Under the pieces are notes generated by a model. The model was not told the origin of the DNA, searched no databases, and saw only the letters and a list, made by a program, of their open reading frames with translations. A program made the translations under genes and the position numbers. This document shows positions 7,634 to 16,791 of a DNA stretch of 64,000 nucleotides, in pieces. This DNA is from a bacterium UBP8_UBA817 (GTDB taxonomy: Bacteria; Margulisbacteria; Marinamargulisbacteria; SXXA01; SICP01), in contig CAMCZW010000001.1 in NCBI GenBank assembly GCA_945888435.1, forward strand, positions 62,001 to 126,000, in the 5' to 3' direction. Position 1 is the stretch's first letter, and each line of letters begins with the position of its first letter.

Positions 7634-8632
7634 ATGACACTCATTCAAACGGCCATTTCAACAATTCAAAATAAACAAGACCTCACCATCACTACCGCAG
7701 AAGAAGTCCTCACCGAAATTTTTTCAGAGAATGTTCCCCAAGAAGACATCACCCAACTATTGTCCGCGCTCTACCATAAAGGAGAGTCCGTCACAGAAAT
7801 CATTGGATTTGCCAAAGCCATGCGAGCCGCCATGATTAAAGTAGATCTCCCCAAACCCATCATCGATAACTGTGGCACAGGAGGCACCGGTAAAAGCAGA
7901 TTTAATGTCTCCACCTCCTCATCCATCGTCCTCGGCTCAATGGGTATCCCCGTTGCAAAGCATGGTAACCGCGGATCCAAAGCCCCCAATGGCAGCATCG
8001 ATTTCGTCGAAGCATTAGGCATCCCCATCGACTTAACTCCAGCCCAAATCCAAACCTATTTCAACAAAAATAATCTCTGTTTTTTATTCGCCAGAGCCCA
8101 TCACTCCAAAATGAAAGCGGTCCTAGAAAGCAGAAAACAACTCCCACACCGCACCATATTTAATCTCCTAGGGCCTCTATGCAACCCAGCAAGCGTCACT
8201 CACCAGCTCATCGGCACACCATCGCTAGAAATCGCAAAAAAGCTCGCCGAGGCCATCCAAAGCCTTGGCACCCAAAGCACATGGATCGTCGTCGGTGGAA
8301 ACGATACCGATGAATTATCACCCACCCATATCTCTCAACTCTTCAAAATCACCCCTGCAGGCATCACCCAAGACATCTTCAATCCAAAAGACATTGGCAT
8401 CACCGCAGACGACACCCAACTCACTGGCAGCACCAGCCAGGAAAATGCCAAAAAATTCATCGATTTAATCCAAAATCGACAAATCGAAAACCCAATCATT
8501 CAACACATCGCCCTCAACGTCGCCGCCGCCATATCCGTATTCAACGGAACGCCAATCAAAATCGCCTACAATGATTGTCTACAGCATATCCAAGAGGGTA
8601 GGGTAGATTTGGAAGGATTAAGGCGCAACTAA
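7634..8632 (+). CDS. trpD: Anthranilate phosphoribosyltransferase
   Basis: TrpD transfers phosphoribose from PRPP to anthranilate in tryptophan synthesis. The glycine-rich PRPP loop appears as D-N-C-G-T-G-G-T-G near residue 76, followed by F-N-V-S-T-S-S, V-A-K-H-G-N-R-G-S and the anthranilate-site R-x-x-H-x-x-M-K; F-N-L-L-G-P-L-C-N-P and the acidic D-E-L-S-P follow. The 332-aa length is normal. It is a stand-alone trpD behind pyrC, with no other trp gene in the window. The stop overlaps the convergent phosphatase gene by 4 bp. Tryptophan synthesis may be encoded elsewhere or may be partial. Confidence 0.92.
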   Translation: MTLIQTAISTIQNKQDLTITTAEEVLTEIFSENVPQEDITQLLSALYHKGESVTEIIGFAKAMRAAMIKVDLPKPIIDNCGTGGTGKSRFNVSTSSSIVLGSMGIPVAKHGNRGSKAPNGSIDFVEALGIPIDLTPAQIQTYFNKNNLCFLFARAHHSKMKAVLESRKQLPHRTIFNLLGPLCNPASVTHQLIGTPSLEIAKKLAEAIQSLGTQSTWIVVGGNDTDELSPTHISQLFKITPAGITQDIFNPKDIGITADDTQLTGSTSQENAKKFIDLIQNRQIENPIIQHIALNVAAAISVFNGTPIKIAYNDCLQHIQEGRVDLEGLRRN

Positions 8633-10074
8633 GCTCCAATATTCACAACCAAAAACGCAGTATCATCATCAACAGGTAATGTCCCATGATAGAGCTCCAT
8701 CTCGGAGATAATGGCGTTTTTAAGGGTTTCCTCCGTCCAGTCCTGGCTTACTAAAAATGCCTCTAACCGTTCATACCCATACCTAGCTTTTCGTTTGCTC
8801 TTGGCATCATCTCCAATAGCAGTAGGGGATGACATTTCAATAAACCCATCAGTACTTATAAATAGCAAATCGCCCTTCTCAAGCTGCTCTTCAAATGTTT
8901 CGTAAAGTTCTCCCTCTTCAAATCCAGGCTTCATTCCGGTAATCCCCAGAGGAAGTACCTGTCGCTGACGGATAATATAAGCGGTCTCCAATCCCCCATT
9001 GCCATATCTCAACAACAACGTTTTCATATCCAAATCTAATAAAAACACATCACTCGCTTTTTTAGTTGCAGGCATTTTGCAAAAATGGGTATTAATTTTA
9101 CTCATCGTTTCCGATAAATCAGGCACTCCATCAGCATTAATCATCGGTTCAACAATAGTATGGACATGCACCATAACAAGCGCAGCCTCAACACTTTTAC
9201 CAGTCACATCCACCAACGCATATCTAAAGTGCCCATCACGGATAGCTGCACAATAATAATCACCACTCAACTGCTTAGCCGGCAAGTAAAAGGTAGCAAA
9301 ATTAATAGTAGGATACATATCATAGGAGTGGGGGATATCCGTGAGATATCGTGATTGCAATTCCTTAGCAAGCTCAATATCCGATTTTTCTTTTTCTACT
9401 TTCTCAGCTATTAAAAGGTTTGCTATTTCAAGCTCGTGAGCATGCTGTTGAATCTGAATATTTGCTTCTTCTAGAATTCTATTTTTCTCCTCAATTTTCA
9501 ATTCATATCGTCGATTAGAAATAAAATAAATCAGAGCTGAAGCAGCAAGTAGTATAGATGCTGTAATAATTGCGCTAATACGGATATACAACAGTATATG
9601 TGGAGAGATAAATTCAGTGTATTTAATTAACTGATACCCCCCAATCTCAAGCGTAATATAAAGCAAAACCGGGATGAATACTGTCAGAGTAATCAAGTAG
9701 ATTTGAGTAATTTCAAAAATCAAAAATGGCAAAGGAATAAGTGTAAATAGCAATAGTTGAGCACCAGAACCAGACGTCAAAATATTGGCACAAGTAAAAA
9801 AGCCTGTAGCAGCACCAAAAATCAAAATCACTTTACTTAAGTTAAAGAATTTAAGCCTATTTAAAAAAATGGAAGCAAAAAATATCGCCATAGACAAAAT
9901 AACTATTACAGCAGAAAGATGCAGTCCAAGAAAAATAAAAAGTGGAGCATATGGAAGCGCAAAACTTAAAAATAAGACAGCCGTCTTATACGAAAGTTCG
10001 TTTTTTCTGCTTAATAAAGATGGGTTATCAAGATTACCTAAAAGGAAACGACGTATTCTGCCCGATGAACCCAT
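8629..10074 (-). CDS. Membrane-anchored PP2C (SpoIIE/RsbU-type) serine phosphatase
   Basis: The protein has about six hydrophobic segments between residues 25 and 185, then a coiled coil (about 190-235), then a SpoIIE-type PP2C domain to the end. PP2C landmarks are A-K-Q-L-S-G-D-Y-Y near residue 270 (metal Asp), L-V-D-V-T-G-K-S-V-E-A-A, I-S-T-D-G-F-I-E and the final D-D-D-T-A. Relatives dephosphorylate anti-sigma antagonists in partner-switching pathways. No anti-sigma or STAS gene is beside it, so its target is unknown. The input signal would be sensed by the membrane part. GGGGGT sits near -10 as a ribosome site. Confidence 0.88.
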   Translation of the reverse strand: MGSSGRIRRFLLGNLDNPSLLSRKNELSYKTAVLFLSFALPYAPLFIFLGLHLSAVIVILSMAIFFASIFLNRLKFFNLSKVILIFGAATGFFTCANILTSGSGAQLLLFTLIPLPFLIFEITQIYLITLTVFIPVLLYITLEIGGYQLIKYTEFISPHILLYIRISAIITASILLAASALIYFISNRRYELKIEEKNRILEEANIQIQQHAHELEIANLLIAEKVEKEKSDIELAKELQSRYLTDIPHSYDMYPTINFATFYLPAKQLSGDYYCAAIRDGHFRYALVDVTGKSVEAALVMVHVHTIVEPMINADGVPDLSETMSKINTHFCKMPATKKASDVFLLDLDMKTLLLRYGNGGLETAYIIRQRQVLPLGITGMKPGFEEGELYETFEEQLEKGDLLFISTDGFIEMSSPTAIGDDAKSKRKARYGYERLEAFLVSQDWTEETLKNAIISEMELYHGTLPVDDDTAFLVVNIGA

Positions 10075-10105
10075 TCAAAACTATACCCCCAGATTTTTAA
10101 GCAAC

Positions 10106-11773
10106 TTAAATAGTATCATCAAATGAATGCTTAAAAAATAGACACGTACATAAAAAATCTACCCAAGAATCTACATAGGCAATCGCTTCTTTCTTAAGTT
10201 CAGGATGTTGGATTGCTTCGCATTGAGTTTTCATTTCTGAAATTTCTTTTTGCCAGCCCTCAAAAAAGCGATGATAAACATTAGTTTCTAAGGCAAGTTT
10301 GTCAGTAAACTTATCAATTAATTCGACATGTCGTTTGTATTTCTCTAACATTTCTCCATTATGAAGTCGCTCATCTTTGGATGTTTTGGCAAACTTTATT
10401 GCCTCTTCTGCAAGACTATCCAGAGAATAGTCAGTTTTTGGGATATCAACACCATCAGCCTCAAACATTTGAACCTCTATTACAACGTTTCTATAAATAG
10501 TTCGGCGCAAAGTAAGTAAAGATAGGTAATCAAAATCAGAGCCTGGCTTTTGTTCAAAATAAGTTTCAAAAAAACCATTTCTATATCCTTGATCTTTAAT
10601 AAAGGCCTCAAATTCTTTTACAAAAGTAGTGCCTTTCTGATCTAAAAGTGCCCTATAGGTAGCATCAATATCAAATGGAAATGGGCTAGAAAGATCATTT
10701 TCTCTCAATTCTCTTGAAACCGTAGCAGCTGCATTAGATGAAGCTGCATTTCTCTGAGAACGTGATATGACAGCATTTAATATCAATAGATCTTCTTGCT
10801 GGGGCAAGGTTACGCCCTTCTCTTGAGCAATTTTGATTACCAAGGCTTGTTCTAAGTAACGAAAACACTCCACCATTATATTTGGGGCAAGTGTTTCATG
10901 GATTACAGGCACCGTGATTTCATCATCATGTGGCTGAATATTCATATGAACAGAGTACTCAAGAGACCCAACAATTGTTTTAAAAATCTCTAAAAACCGA
11001 GGCTTCACATCTTGGTCAAAATGAGGTTTTCCAAATAAATTTTCTAATTGAATAAAAGCGTCTTGAAAAATGTCTTTTACAATATCAAAATATTCTAAAA
11101 AACGTCCTTTTTTATAGGTCGCTACTGTTTCACGCAATTCTGCCAATTCTGCAGAGGTTGTACAAAAAGGAATTTTTGCAACGCATTCTGTCATCTTCTT
11201 ATCTTGAACAGTATCAGCCAAATCATCAGCAGCACCTATAAAGAAGATTAAAAGATTTGAAATATCATCTAATAATTCAAATTGATGCTCGGCCTCTTTA
11301 TTATGGTTAAGCGACTTCAATAAAAGACGAGTCAAAGCATTACGTGTTTCTGTTAGTTCCTGGCGACACCAGGCAAAAAGCTTTAATGATCTTGGTCTTA
11401 GCGTAATTCCAGCTTGGTCTCTCGCATCTCTAAGACTTTCAATCAATCTCTCTGTTGCAGCTCTATACGCGTCATACTTACTCTCTCTACTCGCATCCAG
11501 CAGCAAGGTGCGCTTATCTCTTGAAAGCATTTTTTCTAATATTTTAGCCAGACCTGGCATACGTTGAAGGTAAAGCTCTTTAATTGAGTCAGGAAGCTCT
11601 TTATCCTGAAAAAGTCGATCAGAATGCTCTACTAAATATTTAGAAAAATCACCATCAAAATTTTTCGGCTTTTTCTGAATACTTGTTGCAATATCTGTAA
11701 GTGCTTGCTCATACTCAGGGTGGTGCAACTCTGCAGATTGGGACTCATTTGGAGATGATATAATTTTTTTCAT
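10106..11773 (-). CDS. Unknown 555-aa helical protein with shared N-terminal leader
   Basis: I do not recognise this protein. It is hydrophilic, Lys/Glu-rich and predicted almost entirely helical, with no signal peptide, membrane span or catalytic motif. Its first 22 residues (M-K-K-I-I-S-S-P ... Q ... H-P-x-x-E) align without gaps, at 10 identities, with the start of the ankyrin/LRR protein at 32068, although the rest of the two proteins is unrelated. Both genes also carry the same promoter-like motif upstream. This suggests a common expression and targeting class, perhaps secreted host-directed proteins, which is inference. It is followed at 32 bp by the PP2C phosphatase on the same strand. 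Confidence 0.7.
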   Translation of the reverse strand: MKKIISSPNESQSAELHHPEYEQALTDIATSIQKKPKNFDGDFSKYLVEHSDRLFQDKELPDSIKELYLQRMPGLAKILEKMLSRDKRTLLLDASRESKYDAYRAATERLIESLRDARDQAGITLRPRSLKLFAWCRQELTETRNALTRLLLKSLNHNKEAEHQFELLDDISNLLIFFIGAADDLADTVQDKKMTECVAKIPFCTTSAELAELRETVATYKKGRFLEYFDIVKDIFQDAFIQLENLFGKPHFDQDVKPRFLEIFKTIVGSLEYSVHMNIQPHDDEITVPVIHETLAPNIMVECFRYLEQALVIKIAQEKGVTLPQQEDLLILNAVISRSQRNAASSNAAATVSRELRENDLSSPFPFDIDATYRALLDQKGTTFVKEFEAFIKDQGYRNGFFETYFEQKPGSDFDYLSLLTLRRTIYRNVVIEVQMFEADGVDIPKTDYSLDSLAEEAIKFAKTSKDERLHNGEMLEKYKRHVELIDKFTDKLALETNVYHRFFEGWQKEISEMKTQCEAIQHPELKKEAIAYVDSWVDFLCTCLFFKHSFDDTI

Positions 11774-11848
11774 AATCCAACCGATATTGGAAACATCAAC
11801 TTTTTTTTCATTCCTACTAAGTCCTTATCTACATTGCACTACGGTATC

Positions 11849-11876
11849 TTATCGTAATTTAGGATCCAGAATTTCA
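11849..11876 (-). promoter_or_regulatory. Promoter-like motif B (TGAAATT, 13 nt, TACGATAA)
   Basis: On the minus strand TGAAATT (11876-11870) is followed after 13 nt by TACGATAA (11856-11849), 75 bp before the ATG at 11773. It matches motif A (2125) and motif C (32139). Immediately beyond is GATACCGTA, which makes a partial inverted repeat with TACG. The sigma-28-like -10 reading is inference. Confidence 0.5.
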
Positions 11877-11974
11877 TATAAAAAGACCTCAATTGGATTT
11901 AAAGTATTAAAAAGGTCAGGAAATGGTAATAAATTAATATTTTACAATTGATTTATAGACTAATTTCAAAAAAA

Positions 11975-12154
11975 TCATTCCAACAACGCCCCGCCCTTGG
12001 CCCAGGAATCCCTTGGGACTTCATCAATGACGATATAGGTCGCGGATTCGGGTTTTCCGGCAATCCGTTTCATAGTATCCGTCATTTCAGCTACAATCGC
12101 TTCTTTTTGATCTCGCGTGAGAGTACCTGCAACTTTTACATTAATGAATGGCAT
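11975..12154 (-). CDS. 4-oxalocrotonate tautomerase family protein
   Basis: This 59-aa gene encodes M-P-F-I-N-V-K-V-A-G at its start, giving the catalytic Pro-1 after Met removal. R-D-Q-K-E-A-I and Y-I-V-I-D-E-V follow, and it ends W-A-K-G-G-A-L-L-E, all characteristic of the 4-OT family whose members form hexamers of beta-alpha-beta subunits. Relatives tautomerise 2-hydroxymuconate or related enols; with no catechol pathway nearby the physiological substrate is unknown. A ribosome site GGAGACC lies just upstream. The start overlaps the 3' end of the flippase gene by 14 bp, so it is the last gene of that operon. It is easily missed because of its size. Confidence 0.9.
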   Translation of the reverse strand: MPFINVKVAGTLTRDQKEAIVAEMTDTMKRIAGKPESATYIVIDEVPRDSWAKGGALLE

Positions 12155-13613
12155 TTTGGTCTCCTATTGATTTATTTCTAATAATTTCAAGTATAGAGTT
12201 AATTGCAGGAGAACCGTACCATGAAATCCGTTTGCGCAACAACCATAAAATCGCACAATAAATCAGTGGTCCCGCCACCGCAGGGAGAATCCAATATCCC
12301 GCAGAAAGATAGAGAAATAAATAAATCACGCCGCCCATCAATACCGACGCTAATACATAAATCCAATAATCAGTCAGCGGTAACATATGGGCATTCAGTC
12401 GTTTATAGGCCACAAAATAAGTCAGCGCAAAATCAATCCACCGACTAATCACCGTTGCAAGGGTAGCCCCAATAACACCCCAGTACACAATAAAGATTAA
12501 ATTCAGCACTAAGTTAACTACTGCAGTCAAAGAGGATATCCAGAAATTTTGGACTTGAGCATCCAGCGCAAGTAATAACTGGTTAAATAAAGTAGTAATA
12601 AAAAAGGGAAGCAAAAGCGCTAAAAACACCATAAACACAGGGATACTGCCCGCAAACTCAGGCCCATATACCGACAGAAATATCGATGGGGCAAGCAAGA
12701 CCCCCGCTACAGTAAATGGCAACACCACAAACCCAGAAAATGAAAACGAAAACCGGATCAAACTCACCAATTGCTCAGTATCCTGATGCCACTTTGAAAA
12801 GAAGGGGTACATCACCGACGCAAACACAAATGGGATTAAGCCTAAAAATTGAATAAACTTATACGCAGCCTGATAAATCCCCACACTTTCAGGCCCGACC
12901 ATCCAATTAAGCAAGACTGTGTCCGTTGTCGAAATAATCGGATACACAATCGATGTCCCTAGCACCGGCACCCAAATCGGAAATAATCGTCTAAAAATCC
13001 CCATTTCAAATCGAAATGTCAGGGGTAAAATATCTTCACTTAATGCAAGTAACACCACAAGCCCCATCAGCGCACCTAAAAAATAAGCAAAGGCGACTAA
13101 GGGAAGCGAGGGGCAAAAAAATAAAAATCCAATACCCAAGAAACTAGTCACAAAATTTTCCACACAAAAACTAATACTTTCATTTTTCATCTGAAGACGG
13201 GATCGCGTCACCGAAACAAAAAACAATCTCATCGTCCAAATCAGACAGGAAAGAGAAGTCAATATCGCAATAATCTTAAGTTCAGGAGGTTGAACAAAGA
13301 CTGAGTATCCTAATAAAAGAAGTAGCGTAATAATTGACATTAAGGTTTTGGCATAAATACTCGTGCCAAATAAAGTCGTGTCATCGACGTCCGTACGCTG
13401 AAATTCACGCACATAGACTTGGCTGATACCAACATCCAGTACCAAATAAATCAAACTAAAAAGGGATAAAAAATAAGAAAAATGACCAAATGCAGCGGGG
13501 CCCAATTGCCTCGCCATCATAATCACTAATCCAAGTTTAAATAGTTTTGCGAGTACATTGGCTAAAAATAGCCAAAGTGTATTTTTAACGAGTAGTTTGC
13601 CAATTAAATTCAT
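12141..13613 (-). CDS. Polysaccharide flippase (Wzx/MATE-like, MVF family)
   Basis: The roughly 490-residue protein is an integral membrane protein with about 12-14 hydrophobic segments. It has the N-terminal pattern of oligosaccharide flippases, N-T-L-W-L-F-L-A-N and M-M-A-R-Q-L-G-P-A-A-F-G (residues about 10-45), and G-P-E-S-V-G-I-Y-Q-A-A-Y near residue 235. Such proteins move lipid-linked glycans across the inner membrane for surface polysaccharides. No glycosyltransferases are next to it. The ATG at 13613 is chosen over an upstream TTG at 13628 because it follows an AG-rich site. Both ends overlap neighbouring genes, indicating an operon. Confidence 0.85.
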   Translation of the reverse strand: MNLIGKLLVKNTLWLFLANVLAKLFKLGLVIMMARQLGPAAFGHFSYFLSLFSLIYLVLDVGISQVYVREFQRTDVDDTTLFGTSIYAKTLMSIITLLLLLGYSVFVQPPELKIIAILTSLSCLIWTMRLFFVSVTRSRLQMKNESISFCVENFVTSFLGIGFLFFCPSLPLVAFAYFLGALMGLVVLLALSEDILPLTFRFEMGIFRRLFPIWVPVLGTSIVYPIISTTDTVLLNWMVGPESVGIYQAAYKFIQFLGLIPFVFASVMYPFFSKWHQDTEQLVSLIRFSFSFSGFVVLPFTVAGVLLAPSIFLSVYGPEFAGSIPVFMVFLALLLPFFITTLFNQLLLALDAQVQNFWISSLTAVVNLVLNLIFIVYWGVIGATLATVISRWIDFALTYFVAYKRLNAHMLPLTDYWIYVLASVLMGGVIYLFLYLSAGYWILPAVAGPLIYCAILWLLRKRISWYGSPAINSILEIIRNKSIGDQNAIH

Positions 13614-14028
13614 ACTCTTCTTCGTCAAAAAGGACTAACTTGATATGCGTGGGATAAGCAGAGACTTTGAAATTCAAAATACCCTGAACATGATACGCGT
13701 CTTTTTGAGAAACGGTAAACGACACCGGCAAAATAGGTGTATCTTCTGAATTAAGATATAACAATACCGTCTGAACGGGATCCTGACGAAGAAATACATG
13801 ATTTTCATTTGATTCTAAAGTAACTTCAAAATCAATATGGCCATCATTATAATAAGTATGAGGTTTCACAAAAACCCGCACATCATGACCGACTACTTGT
13901 TTTTTAGCATACGGCAACTCAACAGAATCGGGAGAAGAAAAAAACAACCACTTACCAATAAAGCCAATAACTAAAGGCAAAATTAAAAGCCAAAAGACAA
14001 TTCGTCCAGTTTTTACTTCTCTCGCCAT
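13585..14028 (-). CDS. Unknown membrane-anchored protein
   Basis: About 147 aa with one N-terminal transmembrane segment (residues 8-28, V-F-W-L-L-I-L-P-L-V-I-G) and an extracytoplasmic domain rich in beta-strand patterns, for example H-I-D-F-E-V-T-L. I recognise no family. It lies between the redoxin gene (16-bp overlap) and the flippase gene (29-bp overlap), in a tightly packed operon, so it may be an envelope accessory protein. The ATG at 14028 (M-A-R-E-V) is preferred; an in-frame GTG at 14040 is an alternative. Confidence 0.6.
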   Translation of the reverse strand: MAREVKTGRIVFWLLILPLVIGFIGKWLFFSSPDSVELPYAKKQVVGHDVRVFVKPHTYYNDGHIDFEVTLESNENHVFLRQDPVQTVLLYLNSEDTPILPVSFTVSQKDAYHVQGILNFKVSAYPTHIKLVLFDEEEYEFNWQTTR

Positions 14029-14567
14029 TTGATTGAACACCCCATTGATGGATATTGAACTCGGGAGACTGCTTTATGATTCCCCAACCCTAATATCGCG
14101 CCCTTTAAATCATGAGACTTTACACTGCTCTCATCCTGCCAATTATCATCAATACGTCCATGATAAACAAGTGACATTTTTGCACTAATCAAATAGATAT
14201 CTGGCGTACATTGTGCTTGATAGGCCTTCGCAACCGCTTGGGTAGCATCGACTAAATAAGGAAATGGAATATTTTTTTCAATAATCAATTTAGCCATATT
14301 TTCGGGAGAATCTTGAGGATAATCAGGGTGAATATTTGGATTAATCGCAGCCGTATTAATCCCTAATCCATAGGCAATTTTAGCCAACCGTCTTAAGCGC
14401 TCCCATACTGCCAACGCATAAGGACAATGGTTACAGGTAAAAATCAATAAAAGACCCAGTTCACCCATTAAAGAAGAATCGGTGTAGACATCTCCATACG
14501 CATCTTCGAGAGAAAAGGCAGGAAGCCTGCTTCCAAGCGTAATATCTAGAGATTCAGTGAGCGCCAT
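14013..14567 (-). CDS. Thioredoxin-fold peroxiredoxin-like protein
   Basis: The 184-aa protein belongs to the redoxin (AhpC/TSA, PRX-like) group. The hydrophobic strand is followed by F-T-C-N-H-C-P-Y near residue 45, a CxxC active site. A second hallmark is the late P-S-M-G-C-S-I-K-W-R motif. It lacks a clear signal peptide, so a cytoplasmic thiol-disulfide or peroxide-reducing role is likely but unproven. Its ATG overlaps the fprA stop (TAATG), indicating translational coupling with the NADPH-dependent ferredoxin reductase and hinting that FprA-derived electrons could feed it. Confidence 0.8.
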   Translation of the reverse strand: MALTESLDITLGSRLPAFSLEDAYGDVYTDSSLMGELGLLLIFTCNHCPYALAVWERLRRLAKIAYGLGINTAAINPNIHPDYPQDSPENMAKLIIEKNIPFPYLVDATQAVAKAYQAQCTPDIYLISAKMSLVYHGRIDDNWQDESSVKSHDLKGAILGLGNHKAVSRVQYPSMGCSIKWREK

Positions 14568-15946
14568 TATGTGTCCTCTTGATTAGGACGAATGACAGAT
14601 AACATATCATGTACAAATCGTAATTTTTCTCGAGGTTTTCCAACAAGGCTACCTTGTTGCTTTTCATGATCATCAATTTTTTTCCAATCATCAAAACTCA
14701 CAATGGATAACTTCTCTAGGCGCTTACGAAGCATTGTTGAATCTGGAGTCGGGCAGGGCGTCAAAGTCAAAATCTGAGCAAGCAATGTCGCCACAGTCTC
14801 AGCACTATCGCCTTTATTAGTCCCAAGTACGCCACTGGGCCCACGCTTAATCCATCCGGTAACAAATAATCCAGATACAGGCGTACCATCCGTTGTTAAG
14901 ACTTGGCCTTTATCATTAGGCACAATACATTTTTTGTCATCAAACGGCGCACCTGGGAGAGGGCATCCGCGATATCCGACACTTCTAAAAATGAGGCCTG
15001 CACTCAATACATCGCGTTCATCCGTCAACACTGCTTTTTGAGATCCGGCGTCACCTTCTAATCGATTGACACCAAAAGTAATAGATTCGGCCTTATCTTT
15101 GCCATAAATCGACATCGGAGTTCTAAAAAATACCACATGGATACGCTTTGGGTTTCCGGTTAACTTTCGTTCGGAAAACTCTTTCAAAACTGCATAGTTT
15201 TTTTGAGCTTTTGCACTTTGAGACAGCTCAAGTTCTGACGCCTCATTTAAAATGAGATCATCAGGATTCACCACCACATCGCAGTCATCCAATTTACCTA
15301 GCTCTTCAATTTCAAGCTGAGTAAATGCGGCCTGAACGGGCCCACGTCGTCCAATCAAATAAATATCTTCAATCTTGCTATGCTCAAGTGTGGACAACGC
15401 ATTTTCGGTAATATCCGAAGTCGATAATTCATGAATAGTTTTTGCCAAAATACGAGTCACATCCACGGCCACATTGCCTTGGCCAATAATAACCGCTGCT
15501 TTATGAGATAAATCAAATGTACGGCCTTGATAATCAGGATGTCCGTTATACCAGCCAACAAATTCTGTGGCCGCATAACTGCCAGGCAAATATTCACCCT
15601 CTATCCCTAAAGATCGGTCAGTTTCTGCCCCATAACTTAAAATGATGGCATCATAATGCTGACGAAGTTCATCCAAAGAGACATCTTGTCCAATCGTCAC
15701 ATTTCCAAAAAAAGAAAATTTCTCATGTCCAGCCACGCGGTCATAATAAGCGCCAACACTTTTCATACGTTGATGATCAGGTGCAACACCGCCACGTAAC
15801 AATCCATACGGAGTAGGTAAGCGGTCAAAGGCATCAACGATGACAGTGAGACCACTTTTAAAAAGTGCATCAGCGGCATACATACCCGATGGGCCTGCAC
15901 CGACGATTGCGACTCGTAAAGGACGTTCTGGAGTTCCAAGTGACAT
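14567..15946 (-). CDS. fprA: Ferredoxin/adrenodoxin-type NADP+ reductase
   Basis: The 459-aa flavoprotein resembles FprA and mitochondrial adrenodoxin reductase. The FAD dinucleotide fold is V-A-I-V-G-A-G-P-S-G-M-Y near residue 13, followed by P-T-P-Y-G-L-L-R-G-G-V-A-P-D-H and the NADP-binding fold V-I-I-G-Q-G-N-V-A-V-D-V near residue 150. The block I-G-R-R-G-P-x-Q-A-A-F-T is diagnostic, and W-I-K-R-G-P-S-G-V-L-G-T-N is near residue 365. The enzyme exchanges electrons between NADPH and ferredoxin for iron-sulfur assembly or redox enzymes. It starts the fprA-redoxin-unknown-flippase-tautomerase chain, 44 bp after psd. Confidence 0.92.
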   Translation of the reverse strand: MSLGTPERPLRVAIVGAGPSGMYAADALFKSGLTVIVDAFDRLPTPYGLLRGGVAPDHQRMKSVGAYYDRVAGHEKFSFFGNVTIGQDVSLDELRQHYDAIILSYGAETDRSLGIEGEYLPGSYAATEFVGWYNGHPDYQGRTFDLSHKAAVIIGQGNVAVDVTRILAKTIHELSTSDITENALSTLEHSKIEDIYLIGRRGPVQAAFTQLEIEELGKLDDCDVVVNPDDLILNEASELELSQSAKAQKNYAVLKEFSERKLTGNPKRIHVVFFRTPMSIYGKDKAESITFGVNRLEGDAGSQKAVLTDERDVLSAGLIFRSVGYRGCPLPGAPFDDKKCIVPNDKGQVLTTDGTPVSGLFVTGWIKRGPSGVLGTNKGDSAETVATLLAQILTLTPCPTPDSTMLRKRLEKLSIVSFDDWKKIDDHEKQQGSLVGKPREKLRFVHDMLSVIRPNQEDT

Positions 15947-15990
15947 AAGAAAGAAGATTGTATACCCGTTTTAAAACGAAAGCTAGAGGG

Positions 15991-16791
15991 TCACTCCGCC
16001 AAAGATGTTCCCATCATAATTGGCCCCGATTTTGCCAAAAATTTAAGTTCATAATCCGAGACCAAAACCACCGTCGATCCCATATGGAAAATCCCTAGTA
16101 AATCCCCTTTAGAAACTTTTTTAGGAGACTCAAAAGAAACCGTGCGAGTTTTTTGTCCCCATTGATGCGTGACCATCTTAGAAGAAAGGGGTGTCGTCAT
16201 CGTCCCCACATTAAGTGCCCCAACCATGACAACCGCCAATCGTCCTTGAGATGTCTTCATCATAATCACCATACGTTCATTGCGGCCAAATAATTCAGGT
16301 ACAGTCGATACATAAGGCTCTCTCACCGGAACCAAAGCCCCAGGGATAATCGTAATCGACTCTACTTCACCATCCGCTGGACTAAACACACGATGACAAT
16401 CTTTCGGTGACAAATAAATCGTCGCAACCGACCCAGAAGTAAAGTCTACGCTTTCAGCTCCCAAAAATAACCCCACTGGATAAAAAACACCCTTCGCCTG
16501 AATCAACTTCCCATCAGTAAATGATCCAAAAGACGTCAGCTGACCGTCGGCAGGAGATACCAACGATACAGTCGAATCAATCGGACGAGACCCATGCTTA
16601 AGTTCTCGCGTAAAAAAAGCATCAAAAGTAGGGTAATGAGGTAATTCGTGCTGAGCTTCAGCCAAATTCATCCCAAAAATCCCAGCCGCGCGAGTCCATA
16701 ACGATTGTCTAAAAACTCGCGGAACAGGACAAGTACAAATCCCTCTAATAACTTTACTAGTCAGACGAGTAATAAAATATGAGCACCACAT
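15991..16791 (-). CDS. psd: Phosphatidylserine decarboxylase proenzyme
   Basis: PSD makes phosphatidylethanolamine at the inner membrane and self-cleaves to form a pyruvoyl cofactor. The cleavage site is present as F-H-M-G-S-T near residue 232; Leu is more usual before G-S-T. Other landmarks are Y-P-T-F-D-A-F-F-T-R-E-L-K near residue 55, S-P-A-D-G-Q near 83 and Y-L-S-P-K-D-C-H-R-V near 128. The length of 266 aa is normal. Its ATG shares bases with the pepA stop (TAATG). A pssA partner gene is not in the window. Confidence 0.93.
   Translation of the reverse strand: MWCSYFITRLTSKVIRGICTCPVPRVFRQSLWTRAAGIFGMNLAEAQHELPHYPTFDAFFTRELKHGSRPIDSTVSLVSPADGQLTSFGSFTDGKLIQAKGVFYPVGLFLGAESVDFTSGSVATIYLSPKDCHRVFSPADGEVESITIIPGALVPVREPYVSTVPELFGRNERMVIMMKTSQGRLAVVMVGALNVGTMTTPLSSKMVTHQWGQKTRTVSFESPKKVSKGDLLGIFHMGSTVVLVSDYELKFLAKSGPIMMGTSLAE

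Noticed and set aside
11948-12181. 77-aa + strand ORF
   Set aside because: It is antisense to the 4-oxalocrotonate tautomerase gene, which has a clear family match.
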